The translations under genes were made by a program, and so were the position numbers. DNA of 54,369 nt from JAXGQD01 sp964574395. GTDB lineage: Bacteria; Bacillota; Clostridia; Saccharofermentanales; Fastidiosipilaceae. The stretch covers positions 1-54,369 of the forward strand of contig CAZNNL010000004.1 of NCBI GenBank assembly GCA_964574395.1, given 5' to 3'. Positions 37,301-46,044 of this stretch are shown here, piece after piece (the stretch's first letter is position 1; every line of letters begins with the position of its first letter). Below the pieces are notes generated by a model. It had not been told where the DNA came from. It was given only the letters and a program-made list of their open reading frames with translations, and did no database searches.

Positions 37301-37934
37301 GGCAAGTGCACTTAGCCCACAGGAAGACGATGAAACCATGCTTCAAGAGGGTGAGCTAAAAGATGCTTTGGCTAAAGGGCGCATAATTGCGATGTCAGCG
37401 CTAATCATTGACGTGGATAAGCGAATGACCCGCAGGGGCGAACCCATGGCTATTGTGAAATGCGAGGATTTATTCGCGCGTTACGAAGCCATTATTTTTG
37501 CTAGAAGCTTAGAACAGTGCGGTGACATGTTAGTAGCCGGACATGTTTTGTTGTTTTCAGGTACGCTTACCATGCGTGATGATGACAAGGAGGCCAAGCT
37601 TATTGTTCGTCAGGCGGCAGATTGCACGGAAGAAGGATTTCGTTCATTACATATTTATCAAGATAAAAAAGCATACACCAATGTCAATGCAGAAAAGCAA
37701 TTGCCCCAAGGTCCTATTCTAGAAATCTACTATCCTGGCGCTATTCAAGATGGTGGTTACAAAATTCTCACCAATACTTTAGCTTTTTTTAGTGGGACTA
37801 CTCCTGTTCGTCTGAGATTTTCTGAAAGTGAGGCTGCGAAATTTCTTCCTCAAGCATGTTGGGTTAAGCTTGACGCTGATTTGATAGATATTCTGAGTGC
37901 GCGTTATGGGGCGGACCATCTAAGGATAGTTTAG
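34362..37934 (+). CDS. dnaE: DNA polymerase III alpha subunit
   Basis: Replicative C-family polymerase, 1190 residues. An N-terminal PHP domain (FTHLHLHTEYSLLDG, residues 3-17) is followed by the polymerase core, with catalytic aspartates in PDFDTDF (402-408, Asp403 and Asp405). Then come a helix-hairpin-helix region and a C-terminal OB fold with ALIIDVDKRMTRRGEP. It is the DnaE type without a built-in exonuclease; PolC is not in the window. The ATG overlaps the phosphohexomutase stop. A TTTTGCCA octamer starts on the base after its stop codon. Confidence 0.95.
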   Translation: MPFTHLHLHTEYSLLDGANRIKQLPERIKALGMDSCAITDHGVMYGVVDFYESCKAAGVKPIIGCEVYVAENGRFKKDGALDKRMSHLILLAKNQTGLKNLYKLVSAGFTEGFYYRPRIDFALLSEHYEGLIALSSCLNGAVSQKLRINADEEALAIAKRYQNLFGNEHYYLEVQANGMLEQVKVNEGLRKISDATGLPLVATADCHYIRREDARAHEILLCIQTGKRMTDSDRMRMGTDQLYVKSPEEMQQALPDFPDAIANTEKIAARCNVELDMSTIHLPAFEVPEGTGDSAKYLRQLSHEMLIKRLTQQRDPDYTVEDYQKRLDSELDVIVRMGYADYYLIVWDFIRYAREREIMVGPGRGSGAASLVAYVLGITNLDPLRYKLLFERFLNPERVSLPDFDTDFCYERRGEVIDYVTEKYGQERVAQVITFGTLAAKAVVRDVARALDVSYADTDRIAKMIPFELNMTLKRALENSKDLKAAYDNEDQTKEIIDTALLLEGMPRHASTHAAGVVIASEELTDLVPLSKNEDAVVIQYAKGDIEKLGLLKFDFLGLRTLTVLRDTRDMVAEKTGEWIDFETMSFAEKEVYAMISAGDTAGVFQLESAGMTSFMTQLKPSSLEDIIAGVALYRPGPMSEIGRYVAARHNSSKIHYDHPLLEPILNMTYGVIIYQEQVMQIVRDLAGFSMGQADNVRRAMSKKKPEIIENYRQVFIYGGKTELGTEVDGAIKRGVPEHIASKIFNDVLAFAGYAFNKAHAACYAVVGYQTAWLKLHYPTEFMAAMLNSFLGSLGQAANYAHAARQMGISILPPDVNYSAVKFKPEGERSIRFALGAVKNVGTAVLEALVNEREHNGLFSSFGDFLRRVHAIRMNKKAVESLIKASALDSFNVPRNQMLAVHEIYLNQLTANKVEIMSGQQSLFDVGLIADEPAEPEYPPLPQLSKMRLFEMEQEMLGLYVSGHPLDEYRPLLERLPLFKASALSPQEDDETMLQEGELKDALAKGRIIAMSALIIDVDKRMTRRGEPMAIVKCEDLFARYEAIIFARSLEQCGDMLVAGHVLLFSGTLTMRDDDKEAKLIVRQAADCTEEGFRSLHIYQDKKAYTNVNAEKQLPQGPILEIYYPGAIQDGGYKILTNTLAFFSGTTPVRLRFSESEAAKFLPQACWVKLDADLIDILSARYGADHLRIV

Positions 37935-38131
37935 TTTTGCCAAAAACATCTCCATAAAAAACTGTACATACGTTGGCGTAGACTCTCTTTTCGCGTGGAC
38001 AAAACACCCTAAATATTCAGAACAAACTACGGCCGAGGGTCGCTTGACAAAAAATGTCTCAATAGTCAAACTTTGTTTTGGAGCAAAACCTGATATTAAC
38101 CACATTAGTGACTAAATCATGAGGTGAACTT

Positions 38132-39121
38132 ATGGAACAGGCAATAGATACAAGACAATTCAAAAAAATTGGAGTTTTAACTTCCGGTGGAGATGCCCCA
38201 GGCATGAATGCCGCCATTCGTGCGGTTGTGCGTACGGCACTGGGTAATGGTCTGGCCGTGATGGGGATCCAACGGGGATTCCACGGTTTATGGAAGGGCG
38301 AAATTGCAGATCTGGATGGCAGGTCGGTTTCGGAAAAATTACAACGCGGCGGCACCTTTTTGATGACTGCCAGAAGTACAACATTTAATACACCCGAAGG
38401 TGTTAATAAAGCATACGAAATGGCAAAAGTATTTAATTTAGATGCCATTGTTGTTATTGGAGGGGACGGTTCATTTAAAGGTGCTAGAGATCTAGCTCTT
38501 GCTGGTCTACCTGTCATTGGAATCCCCGGTACCATTGACAACGATATTTCATGTTCTGACTACACTATTGGCTATGATACGGCCATGAACACAGCGATGC
38601 AGGCCCTCGATAAAATCAAAGACACAGCGGCTGCACATGAACGTTGTTCAGTGGTCGAGGTGATGGGGCGCAAAGCGGGCTATATCGCTTTGAACGTCGG
38701 TATTGCGACAGGTGCGGAAGTGATCCTTTTGCCAGAAATAGAGTTTGATTTTGGAAAAGATGTAGTCAAACGTCTTCTTGAATGCAGAAACAAAGGGAAG
38801 CACCACTATGTTGTAATCGTAGCTGAGGGTGCCGGTGATGCGGCTGAAATAGCCAATAAGATTCGGGAAGCAACCGGTATCGAATCAAATGCAACTACTT
38901 TAGGCTATGTGCAGCGTGGCGGATCGCCTACATTAAGAGACAGGCTTATGGCAAGTCGCATGGGGCATCATGCGGTGGAATGCTTACTAGAAGGTCGTTA
39001 TAATCGTGTTGTCGTAATGAAAGGCAACAGTGTAACGGATTTAGATATTAATGAAGCACTAGAAATGACAAAAACAATCAGTTTACATGAGTACGAAGAG
39101 GCAAAAATCATCGCACTCTAA
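38132..39121 (+). CDS. pfkA: ATP-dependent 6-phosphofructokinase
   Basis: Key glycolytic kinase, 329 residues. ATP site LTSGGDAPGMNAAIRAV and GGDGSFKGA; catalytic loop IPGTIDNDI with Asp acting as base; then GYDTAMNTA. The Gly in GGDGS, rather than Asp, marks the ATP-dependent rather than PPi-dependent type. GAGGTGA precedes the ATG. dnaE-pfkA adjacency is common in Bacillota. The 197 bases upstream hold no gene; they contain TTGAC...GTCAA (38044-38068), a possible operator. Confidence 0.95.
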   Translation: MEQAIDTRQFKKIGVLTSGGDAPGMNAAIRAVVRTALGNGLAVMGIQRGFHGLWKGEIADLDGRSVSEKLQRGGTFLMTARSTTFNTPEGVNKAYEMAKVFNLDAIVVIGGDGSFKGARDLALAGLPVIGIPGTIDNDISCSDYTIGYDTAMNTAMQALDKIKDTAAAHERCSVVEVMGRKAGYIALNVGIATGAEVILLPEIEFDFGKDVVKRLLECRNKGKHHYVVIVAEGAGDAAEIANKIREATGIESNATTLGYVQRGGSPTLRDRLMASRMGHHAVECLLEGRYNRVVVMKGNSVTDLDINEALEMTKTISLHEYEEAKIIAL

Positions 39122-39138
39122 TCTTAGAAGGGAAGCTT

Positions 39139-39699
39139 GTGGCAAATTCAGCCTTTAAATGGCGAGACCAAATAACCATTCCTAATATACTTACGTTAGT
39201 AAGGCTATTAATGGTACCAGTTATGGCATATTTTATTTACCACATAGATCGTTTTCCGTACTTCGCTTTGGGTCTGTTTTTGCTTATTTGGGCCACAGAT
39301 CTTCTAGATGGCTTTATCGCTAGACGTTTCAATCAGATTTCTGACTTTGGCAAATTGTTCGATCCGGCCGTAGATAAAATATTTCAATTGACGACAGCGA
39401 TCATGCTCTACAAGGTCGAGCGGATGCCGCTTTGGGTGCCCATTTTTATCTTTGTCAAAGAGTTGTTAATGGCGCTGGGCGCTTTGCTTTTGCTCAAACA
39501 AAAGTATGTGGTGAGTTCGTCGATTCTAGGAAAACTGGCGACTTTTGCTTGGGTGATTTGTTTCGCCGTGATGCTTGTTTTGCCACAAGAATTAATCTAC
39601 CTAGCACAGTTTATTTTCATTCTCCCCGCAGTTTTAGCCTTAGGCGCATTTCTGTACTATCTTTCTACCTATCTGAGGAAAACGCGTGAACGAGAATAA
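39139..39699 (+). CDS. pgsA: CDP-diacylglycerol-glycerol-3-phosphate phosphatidyltransferase
   Basis: Membrane enzyme making phosphatidylglycerol phosphate, 186 residues with about five membrane segments. The CDP-alcohol phosphotransferase motif DG-x2-AR-x8-G-x3-D-x3-D is complete in DGFIARRFNQISDFGKLFD plus PAVD. It starts with GTG 39139 after AAGGGAAG. Its 3' end overlaps the mutS2 start by 14 bases. Confidence 0.92.
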   Translation: MANSAFKWRDQITIPNILTLVRLLMVPVMAYFIYHIDRFPYFALGLFLLIWATDLLDGFIARRFNQISDFGKLFDPAVDKIFQLTTAIMLYKVERMPLWVPIFIFVKELLMALGALLLLKQKYVVSSSILGKLATFAWVICFAVMLVLPQELIYLAQFIFILPAVLALGAFLYYLSTYLRKTRERE

Positions 39700-42073
39700 T
39701 TTAATCACTTTAGAATACGACAAAATTATCGCTGATCTCGTACAATTTGCCGTTTCCGTGATGGGTAAAAGACGCGCTCAAGAGCTGCTTCCATCAATCA
39801 ACATTCTTGAAATTGAATCTTGGCAAAAAGAAACCGCCGACGCAGAAGCCATTTTGTTAAGCAAAGGCAGCCCACCGCTACAAGGCCTCCATGACATTTC
39901 CGCATCCGTCATGCGCGCAGAGCATGGTGCATCCTTGAATTGCTTGGAACTACTGCACATAGCGTCATTTCTTAAAGCTGCCGAACGCTTGAAAAAATTC
40001 GTTCCGGAAGCGGGTGCCGCGGAAAACACGGTTTATGCGCTGATGGCACAACTTGTGCCGCTAAGTGCTTTGGCTACACGAATCGATCAAGCCATCATTA
40101 GTGAAGATGAAGTGGCCGACGGGGCGAGTACTAAGCTTGCCAGCATCAGACGTAAGCAGCGCCAAGTTCAGAATAATATTAAATCAAGCTTAGAGTCTAT
40201 CTTGCGCAATCAGGCTAAAGCGCTGCAAGACAATATCATCACGCAGCGTTCAGGACGCTACGTTTTGCCAGTAAAATCGGAGTTCCGTGCTCAAGTACCT
40301 GGCGTCGTTCACGATGCTTCAGGTTCAGGCGCCACTATCTTTGTGGAACCCATGGCTGTAGTAAATGCTAACAATCAGCTTCGCGAATTAGCTGCGGAAG
40401 AACGTGAAGAAATCGACAGAATACTGGCGGCTTTTTCGGCAGAAGTTGCCGACGAAAGCGAAAGTTTGCGTATCAATGCAGCGCTTCTAGAGCAAATCGA
40501 TTTTGTTTTTGCCAAAGGACGTTTGGCTCAAAAAATGAAAGCGACCCGTCCCGTCCTCAATGAGCGTGGATTTACAAGGCTGCGCCAAGCGAGACACCCC
40601 TTGATCCCCATGGATGTTGTTGTCCCTATCGATCTACATATTGGCGACAGTTTTAAGACTTTGGTTATTACCGGGCCAAATACGGGTGGCAAAACCGTCG
40701 CGCTAAAAACGCTCGGGCTGCTTACCCTTATGGCACAAGCTGGACTTCATATCCCAACGCAAGAACAATCTCAAATAGCAGTTTTTCATGAGGTTTTAGC
40801 CGACATTGGAGATGAGCAAAGTATAGAACAAAACCTTTCCACATTTTCTGCGCACATGCGCCATTTAGTAGATATTGTTAACGAAGTCACAGAGCGCAGC
40901 CTTGTCCTTCTGGATGAACTAGGATCGGGTACGGATCCGACTGAAGGGGCGGCCCTGGCCGTGGCTTTGTTGGATTTTTTTGCCAAAAAAGGTGCCATAA
41001 CAATGGCTACCACGCATTACAAAGAATTGAAGGCCTATGCAATCCAAACAGAAGGCGTAGAAAATGCCTGTTGCGAATTTGATACCGAAACTCTCCAGCC
41101 AACCTATAGATTGCTAATCGGTGTGCCTGGCGTGAGTAATGCTTTTATCATTTCACAAAAACTAGGGCTAAGCCCAGAAATTATTGAAGTTGCGCGTGGG
41201 CAATTAAGTCAATCTAACTTACAGTTTGAAGAGCTAATCAAAGAGATTGAATTTAATAAGACGACCGCCATGCGTGAACGTGAAAGCGCTGAGCAAGAGA
41301 GGCGCGAATTTAAACGTCAGCTCGACGAACTCACGCTAGAGAAGAATAAGCTCAAAGAAAACAAGGCAAGCATTTTGGCCAAAGCACGCGAAGAATCCCG
41401 CAGCGAGTTGGACGAAGAACTTGAAATCATTGATGCCTACCTTGAAGAAATCCGTGACTTGATGAAAGCCGGCGATTTAGATGAGGCGCGAAAAATTGGT
41501 CAAAGCCTGCGCCATTCTGTTAAAAGACGGCATGGAGAAGTGGAGTCAGCAATAGGCCAAGCAACGCTAAATCTAGGCGAAGAGACACTTAAGCCAGAAG
41601 ACATTGAGCAAGGCGAGTTCTATTATTCACCTAGTCTAAATTTAATTGGCAAAACCCTAACGCGCTCCGACAACAAAGGCATGGTGAGCTTACAAAGCGG
41701 AGCCCTAAAAATACAGGTGAAGGCCAGCACACTTTTGCCTGTCGCCTCAGCCCCTCAAAATCTACGTGACGGCATGCCTCAAGCGAAAAATAAGAACCAC
41801 CAAAAACTTGTCAGTCAGCGCCGTCAAAACTTCAGTGCCGAATTGAAACTATTGGGACAAACCGCCGATGAGGCGACCGGCAACCTTGACCGCTTCCTAG
41901 ACGATGCAGTCCTAGCAGGCGCTGCCACCGTTCGCATCGTCCATGGAAAAGGAACAGGTGTACTGCGCAAAGCCGTCGCTGATTTCATCCGACGCGATAA
42001 ACGTGTCAAAAGCTCCCGTATTGCAGGCTATGGCGAAGGTGACAGTGGCGTCACAATCATTGAGCTGCGCTAA
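39686..42073 (+). CDS. mutS2: MutS2 family ATPase with Smr domain
   Basis: 795 residues. MutS-like core and clamp, ATPase with Walker A TGPNTGGKTVALKTLG and Walker B LVLLDELGSGTDPTEGAAL, a long coiled coil (about 515-620, charged and Lys/Glu-rich), and a C-terminal Smr nuclease-like domain with IVHGKGTGVLRKAV. Family members suppress homologous recombination or rescue collided ribosomes. The start is GTG 39686, inside pgsA, which indicates coupling. Confidence 0.94.
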   Translation: MNENNLITLEYDKIIADLVQFAVSVMGKRRAQELLPSINILEIESWQKETADAEAILLSKGSPPLQGLHDISASVMRAEHGASLNCLELLHIASFLKAAERLKKFVPEAGAAENTVYALMAQLVPLSALATRIDQAIISEDEVADGASTKLASIRRKQRQVQNNIKSSLESILRNQAKALQDNIITQRSGRYVLPVKSEFRAQVPGVVHDASGSGATIFVEPMAVVNANNQLRELAAEEREEIDRILAAFSAEVADESESLRINAALLEQIDFVFAKGRLAQKMKATRPVLNERGFTRLRQARHPLIPMDVVVPIDLHIGDSFKTLVITGPNTGGKTVALKTLGLLTLMAQAGLHIPTQEQSQIAVFHEVLADIGDEQSIEQNLSTFSAHMRHLVDIVNEVTERSLVLLDELGSGTDPTEGAALAVALLDFFAKKGAITMATTHYKELKAYAIQTEGVENACCEFDTETLQPTYRLLIGVPGVSNAFIISQKLGLSPEIIEVARGQLSQSNLQFEELIKEIEFNKTTAMRERESAEQERREFKRQLDELTLEKNKLKENKASILAKAREESRSELDEELEIIDAYLEEIRDLMKAGDLDEARKIGQSLRHSVKRRHGEVESAIGQATLNLGEETLKPEDIEQGEFYYSPSLNLIGKTLTRSDNKGMVSLQSGALKIQVKASTLLPVASAPQNLRDGMPQAKNKNHQKLVSQRRQNFSAELKLLGQTADEATGNLDRFLDDAVLAGAATVRIVHGKGTGVLRKAVADFIRRDKRVKSSRIAGYGEGDSGVTIIELR

Positions 42074-42121
42074 TCCAGATTGAATAAGCATAAAATTCAC
42101 CTTTAGTACGCATACATTTTC

Positions 42122-42150
42122 TTGAAATTCATGCTTAAGAAATGTAAAGT
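42122..42150 (+). promoter_or_regulatory. Putative nagB promoter
   Basis: TTGAAA (42122-42127) and TAAAGT (42145-42150) with a 17-base spacer, about 60 bases before the nagB start. An imperfect inverted repeat, AAGCATAAAATTC (from about 42089) and GAAATTCATGCTT, overlaps the -35 and might be an operator. Confidence 0.45.
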
Positions 42151-42213
42151 ATGAGAGGTAATCATTGAAGGACGCTTTCAACCAAACGTTCTATGGAAAA
42201 GTGGAGGGTATCT

Positions 42214-42939
42214 ATGGTCATTCAAGTATTTGATAATGAGAAGCAAGTAGCAACTGCAGGTGCAGCGCTAATCGCAACACAGCTTTTAGATGAACCGGAA
42301 TCGGTTTTAGGCTTTGCGACAGGTAGCACGCCGCTAGGAGTATATGCCGAGCTCGTGCGTCTCTATGAAGAAGGTGTCATTTCATTTGGCGATGCAACAA
42401 CCTTTAATTTAGACGAATATTTTGGTATCAAACGTGATCACAACCAAAGCTACTATTACTTCATGATGGAAAATCTTTTTTCTAAAGTAAACTTGCCAAA
42501 AGAAAACATCCATCTTCCAAATGGTGATGCAGAAGATCCTACAGAAGAATGTCACGCATATGAGGAAGCAATCGCCGAAGCTGGCGGTGTTGATTTACAA
42601 CTCCTCGGCATCGGCCGCAATGGACACATTGGTTTCAATGAACCAGGTGCAGTGTTTGAGCGCGCAACACATTTAGTAGATTTAACTGAAGATACGATTG
42701 AAGCTAATGCTCGTTTCTTCAATTCTGCTGCAGACGTGCCTCGTCAAGCACTCAGCATGGGTATTGGCACAATCATGGACGCTTACAAAATTCTGATGGT
42801 TGCAACCGGAAGAAGCAAAGCAGAAGCCGTCCGCGATATGATTCAAGGCAACATTGACCCACAATGCCAAGCATCAATCCTACAAGTTCACCCTAACGTA
42901 ACCGTACTACTAGACAAAGAAGCTGCTTCGTTGCTGTAA
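42214..42939 (+). CDS. nagB: Glucosamine-6-phosphate deaminase
   Basis: Converts glucosamine-6-phosphate to fructose-6-phosphate and ammonia; 241 residues. The start is ATG 42214 because GGAGGG lies just upstream; ATG 42193 would add seven residues without a binding site. Motifs: GFATGSTPLGVY (phosphate loop), FNLDEYFG, and LGIGRNGHIGFNEPG with the catalytic Asp/His region. It works with NagA, encoded 6 kb away on the other strand, to feed GlcNAc into glycolysis. Confidence 0.95.
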   Translation: MVIQVFDNEKQVATAGAALIATQLLDEPESVLGFATGSTPLGVYAELVRLYEEGVISFGDATTFNLDEYFGIKRDHNQSYYYFMMENLFSKVNLPKENIHLPNGDAEDPTEECHAYEEAIAEAGGVDLQLLGIGRNGHIGFNEPGAVFERATHLVDLTEDTIEANARFFNSAADVPRQALSMGIGTIMDAYKILMVATGRSKAEAVRDMIQGNIDPQCQASILQVHPNVTVLLDKEAASLL

Positions 42940-42964
42940 GTTTTTTTGGATTAGCAGTTCTAAG

Positions 42965-42994
42965 TGCCTGGCAGTTAATGCCAGGCATTTTTTT
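42965..42994 (+). terminator. nagB terminator
   Basis: TGCCTGGCA (42965-42973) and TGCCAGGCA (42979-42987) pair perfectly around a five-base loop, followed by seven Ts (42988-42994). A textbook intrinsic terminator. Confidence 0.93.
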
Positions 42995-43028
42995 GATTCG
43001 TACTTTTATCTTGCTTAGCAGCCTCCCG

Positions 43029-43086
43029 TGACCAAAAAAGTCGACTCGCGTAAATCGACCTATACGGGAGTCGTATAATTTGTCCA
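43029..43086 (+). repeat. 58-bp dyad element, copy A
   Basis: Starts TGACCAAA and ends TTTGTCCA, with inner arms CGACTCGCGT and ACGGGAGTCG (9 of 10 positions complementary). Exactly 58 bases long, like copies B, D and E. Copies A, B and C form a tandem array of about 83-bp period between nagB and valS; the unit also includes GCCTCCCGTG before the element and ACCCCG..GCGAG after it. No coding potential is credible here. Confidence 0.85.
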
Positions 43087-43111
43087 CCCAACCCCGCGCG
43101 AGAGCCTCCCG

Positions 43112-43169
43112 TGGCCAAAAGAGTCGACTCGCGTAAACTGACCCACACGGGAGTCGAACAATTTGTCCA
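43112..43169 (+). repeat. 58-bp dyad element, copy B
   Basis: Starts TGGCCAAA and ends TTTGTCCA; inner arms as in copy A. It lies 83 bases after copy A, and the two are nearly identical across the whole 83-bp unit, which implies a recent tandem duplication. Confidence 0.85.
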
Positions 43170-43193
43170 CCTGACCCCGTGCGAGAGCTCCAC

Positions 43194-43241
43194 TGACCAA
43201 AATCTCGACTCGCGTAAACCAACCCCACGATTTCGCAGGTG
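43194..43241 (+). repeat. 58-bp dyad element, partial copy C
   Basis: The left half (TGACCAAAATCTCGACTCGCG then TAAACC) matches copies A and B, 82 bases after copy B. The right half has diverged or been replaced by the region leading to the valS promoter, so it cannot form the full dyad. Confidence 0.65.
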
Positions 43242-43267
43242 ACGCTCAGCGTCAAGTAGGATAAAAT
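43239..43267 (+). promoter_or_regulatory. Putative valS promoter with dyad
   Basis: GTGACG (43239-43244) and TAAAAT (43262-43267) are 17 bases apart. A perfect inverted repeat TGACGCT-C-AGCGTCA lies in the spacer (43240-43254), where a bound protein would block transcription. The -35 is weak. There is no T-box before valS. Confidence 0.4.
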
Positions 43268-43300
43268 AGCTTGGATACAAGCAAATGGAGGAAATCGTCG

Positions 43301-45952
43301 ATGGCCAATATTGATCACATCGCTAAAAGTTTCGAACCGACAGAGGTCGAAGAAAAAATATATCAGAAGTGGACAGAAGCGGGGAGCTTTAGAGCCCGCG
43401 TCAATCCTGACAAAAAGCCATATACGATTGTTATGCCACCACCCAACATAACGGGACAGTTGCATATGGGACATGCACTAAACAATAGTATTCAAGACAT
43501 ATTAATCCGTTGGCGCCGTATGCAGGGTTATGAAGCACTGTGGCAACCTGGAACAGATCATGCCTCCATCGCAACTGAAGCCAAAATTGTCGAAGCCATG
43601 AAAGAAGAAGGCATTACTAAAGCCGATTTAGGGCGAGAAAAATTTTTAGAACGCGCTTGGGAATGGAAAGAGCAGTATGGCGGTCGTATTGTAGAACAGC
43701 TGAAACGACTAGGCAGCTCTTGTGACTGGGAACGCGAACGTTTTACACTCGACGAAGGTTGTTCGGCAGCGGTAAAAGAGGTTTTTATACGTCTTTATAA
43801 CAAAGACTTAATTTACCGTGGCAAGAGAATGGTTAACTGGTGTCCCCATTGTTTAACAACAATATCTGATGCTGAAGTCGAACATGAAGAACAGCATAGC
43901 CATCTCTGGCATATCCGTTATCCTTTAGAAAATGGTGAAGGCGAAGTGGTCGTTGCGACAACCAGGCCCGAAACAATGCTAGGTGATACAGCCGTGGCTG
44001 TGCATCCGGATGATGAGCGTTACCAAGCGATTGTGGGGCAGAATGTGGTTTTGCCAATAGTAAATAAAGCAATCCCAGTTGTGGCCGATACCTATGTTGA
44101 GATGGAGTTTGGTACAGGCGTGGTCAAAATTACCCCTGCACATGATCCAAATGACTATGCCTTAAGCTTACGCCATGATCTCGAAATCTTGGATGTCTTG
44201 ACGGATGATGGTCACATTAATGCATTGGGTGGTAAGTTCGTTGGCAAAACCCTCCTAGAAGCTCGAAAAGCAATCGTCCAAGAACTAGAAGCTGGTGGCT
44301 TTCTAGTGAAAACAGAGCCCTACACGCACAATGTTGGAACCTGCTATCGTTGCGACACGACGATAGAGCCCAAACTTTCTTTGCAATGGTTCGTAGCCAT
44401 GGAAGAACTTGCGAGGCCTGCAATAGCAGCCGTGCGCAATGAAGAGACCGTTTTTATTCCTGAACGTTTTGATAAAACGTACTATAACTGGATGCTCAAT
44501 ATCCAAGATTGGTGTATCTCCAGACAGTTATGGTGGGGTCACCGTATTCCGGCCTACTATTGTGACGATTGTGGTGAAGTAGTTGTTTCAGCCGATGTTC
44601 CAACGGCTTGCTCAGATTGTGGCGGCGGAAACTTTACACAGGACCAGAACACCTTAGATACTTGGTTTAGCTCGGCCCTCTGGCCTTTTAGCACCTTGGG
44701 ATGGCCAGAAAAAACGCCTGATCTAGAGTATTTTTACCCAACAGATACGCTGGTAACAGCCCCCGACATCATCTTCTTTTGGGTTGCTCGGATGATTTTT
44801 TCTGGGCTAGAGCAAATGGGTGAAACTCCCTTCCATACCGTGTATTTGCATGGCATCGTGCGCGATGCCGAAGGCAGAAAGATGTCAAAATCCTTGGACA
44901 ATGGAATAGATCCATTAGAGGTGATCGACCGTGTGGGTGCAGATGCACTCCGCTATGCGCTGATAGACGGAAATGCACCTGGTGGGGATCAAAGGTTTAG
45001 GGAAGAAAAGGTCAAAGCTGGAAGTGCTTTCATTAACAAAGTATGGAATGCTGCAAAGTTCGTCTTGATGAATTTAGATGAACAAGAGGACTTTTCTGCT
45101 TTTGATGAGTCGGTTTTGCGTATGGAAGACAAATGGATTCTGGCAAAACTAAGACAATGTATTGAAGAAGTAACAAGCAATTTGGAAAAGTTTGAGTTTG
45201 GTTTAGCCTTAGCTAAGGTCAACAACTTTATTTGGGATGCTTTCTGCGACTGGTACATTGAAATGGTTAAACCGCGTCTACGGGACCGTAGTTTGACAGC
45301 AAGTCTTGAGGCGAGAGCAATATTGTTAGATGTCTTGAAAGCATCGCTAAAACTTTTACATCCATTTATGCCATTTTTCACAGAAGACCTCTACTCCTAT
45401 CTGCCAGACGCTAAGCCAAGTTTGATGCTCTGTGCATGGCCCGATGCTGCAAACTATGCAGAAGCCCCTGCCGCTGTAACAGACATGACCAATCTGATGG
45501 AAGCAGTAAGACAGGTGCGCAACATCCGTACAGAGCTGAATGTGCCGCCCTCAAAGCGTGTGACTATGACTGTTGTGACGGTAGATGAGGGTTTTGCCAA
45601 GCTCTTTCTCGAAGGACAAGATTATTTAGAGAGACTAGCGGGTATTGGTACTCTGAGTGTACAGAACGATAAAACTGGGGTTCCAGAAAATGCTGTTGCG
45701 GCTGTTATGCCTAGCGGTACACTATATATTCCTTTGGAAGAACTTGTAGATTTGAGCGTTGAACGTGCCAGGATTGCTAAAGAACTCGAGAAGGCAGAAG
45801 CTGATCTCGCTCGCCTAGCTAGCAAACTTGCGAATGTTGCTTTTACGGAAAAAGCCCCCGCAGCCGTAGTGGAAGCCGAACGTGCAAGACAAGAAAAACT
45901 TGAGACTTTAGTTGAACAGTTAAAGGAACGTTTAAATGCTTTGCAAGTTTGA
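43301..45952 (+). CDS. valS: Valine-tRNA ligase
   Basis: Class I aminoacyl-tRNA synthetase, 884 residues. The start is ATG 43301, with GGAGG eight bases upstream. HIGH-type motif PNITGQLHMGHALN near residue 45, CP1 editing domain with TTRPETMLGDTAVAVHPDD, KMSKS loop GRKMSKSLDN, anticodon-binding domain, and a C-terminal coiled coil (about 820-884). It is preceded by the 58-bp repeat array rather than by the T-box often found before this gene in Bacillota. Confidence 0.96.
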   Translation: MANIDHIAKSFEPTEVEEKIYQKWTEAGSFRARVNPDKKPYTIVMPPPNITGQLHMGHALNNSIQDILIRWRRMQGYEALWQPGTDHASIATEAKIVEAMKEEGITKADLGREKFLERAWEWKEQYGGRIVEQLKRLGSSCDWERERFTLDEGCSAAVKEVFIRLYNKDLIYRGKRMVNWCPHCLTTISDAEVEHEEQHSHLWHIRYPLENGEGEVVVATTRPETMLGDTAVAVHPDDERYQAIVGQNVVLPIVNKAIPVVADTYVEMEFGTGVVKITPAHDPNDYALSLRHDLEILDVLTDDGHINALGGKFVGKTLLEARKAIVQELEAGGFLVKTEPYTHNVGTCYRCDTTIEPKLSLQWFVAMEELARPAIAAVRNEETVFIPERFDKTYYNWMLNIQDWCISRQLWWGHRIPAYYCDDCGEVVVSADVPTACSDCGGGNFTQDQNTLDTWFSSALWPFSTLGWPEKTPDLEYFYPTDTLVTAPDIIFFWVARMIFSGLEQMGETPFHTVYLHGIVRDAEGRKMSKSLDNGIDPLEVIDRVGADALRYALIDGNAPGGDQRFREEKVKAGSAFINKVWNAAKFVLMNLDEQEDFSAFDESVLRMEDKWILAKLRQCIEEVTSNLEKFEFGLALAKVNNFIWDAFCDWYIEMVKPRLRDRSLTASLEARAILLDVLKASLKLLHPFMPFFTEDLYSYLPDAKPSLMLCAWPDAANYAEAPAAVTDMTNLMEAVRQVRNIRTELNVPPSKRVTMTVVTVDEGFAKLFLEGQDYLERLAGIGTLSVQNDKTGVPENAVAAVMPSGTLYIPLEELVDLSVERARIAKELEKAEADLARLASKLANVAFTEKAPAAVVEAERARQEKLETLVEQLKERLNALQV

Positions 45953-46044
45953 CTTCAAACAGTCAAACGACTAAAATTTACTCATTGATGACTGGCTGTG
46001 CCTGCTCTTTAGTGAGGGGACAATGATGATTAAGGAGATAATAT

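Noticed and set aside
37935..38131. Degenerate 58-bp dyad element between dnaE and pfkA
   Set aside because: TGGACAAAA and GACTC occur, but in the wrong order and spacing, and no TTTGTCCA end lies 58 bases away. Similarity is too weak to claim.
42940..43300. Coding sequences through the 58-bp repeat array
   Set aside because: The open frames have no ribosome binding sites, follow the repeats, and overlap the nagB terminator.
43171..43300. T-box leader before valS
   Set aside because: No GGGTGGTACCGC-like sequence or Stem I motifs are present.
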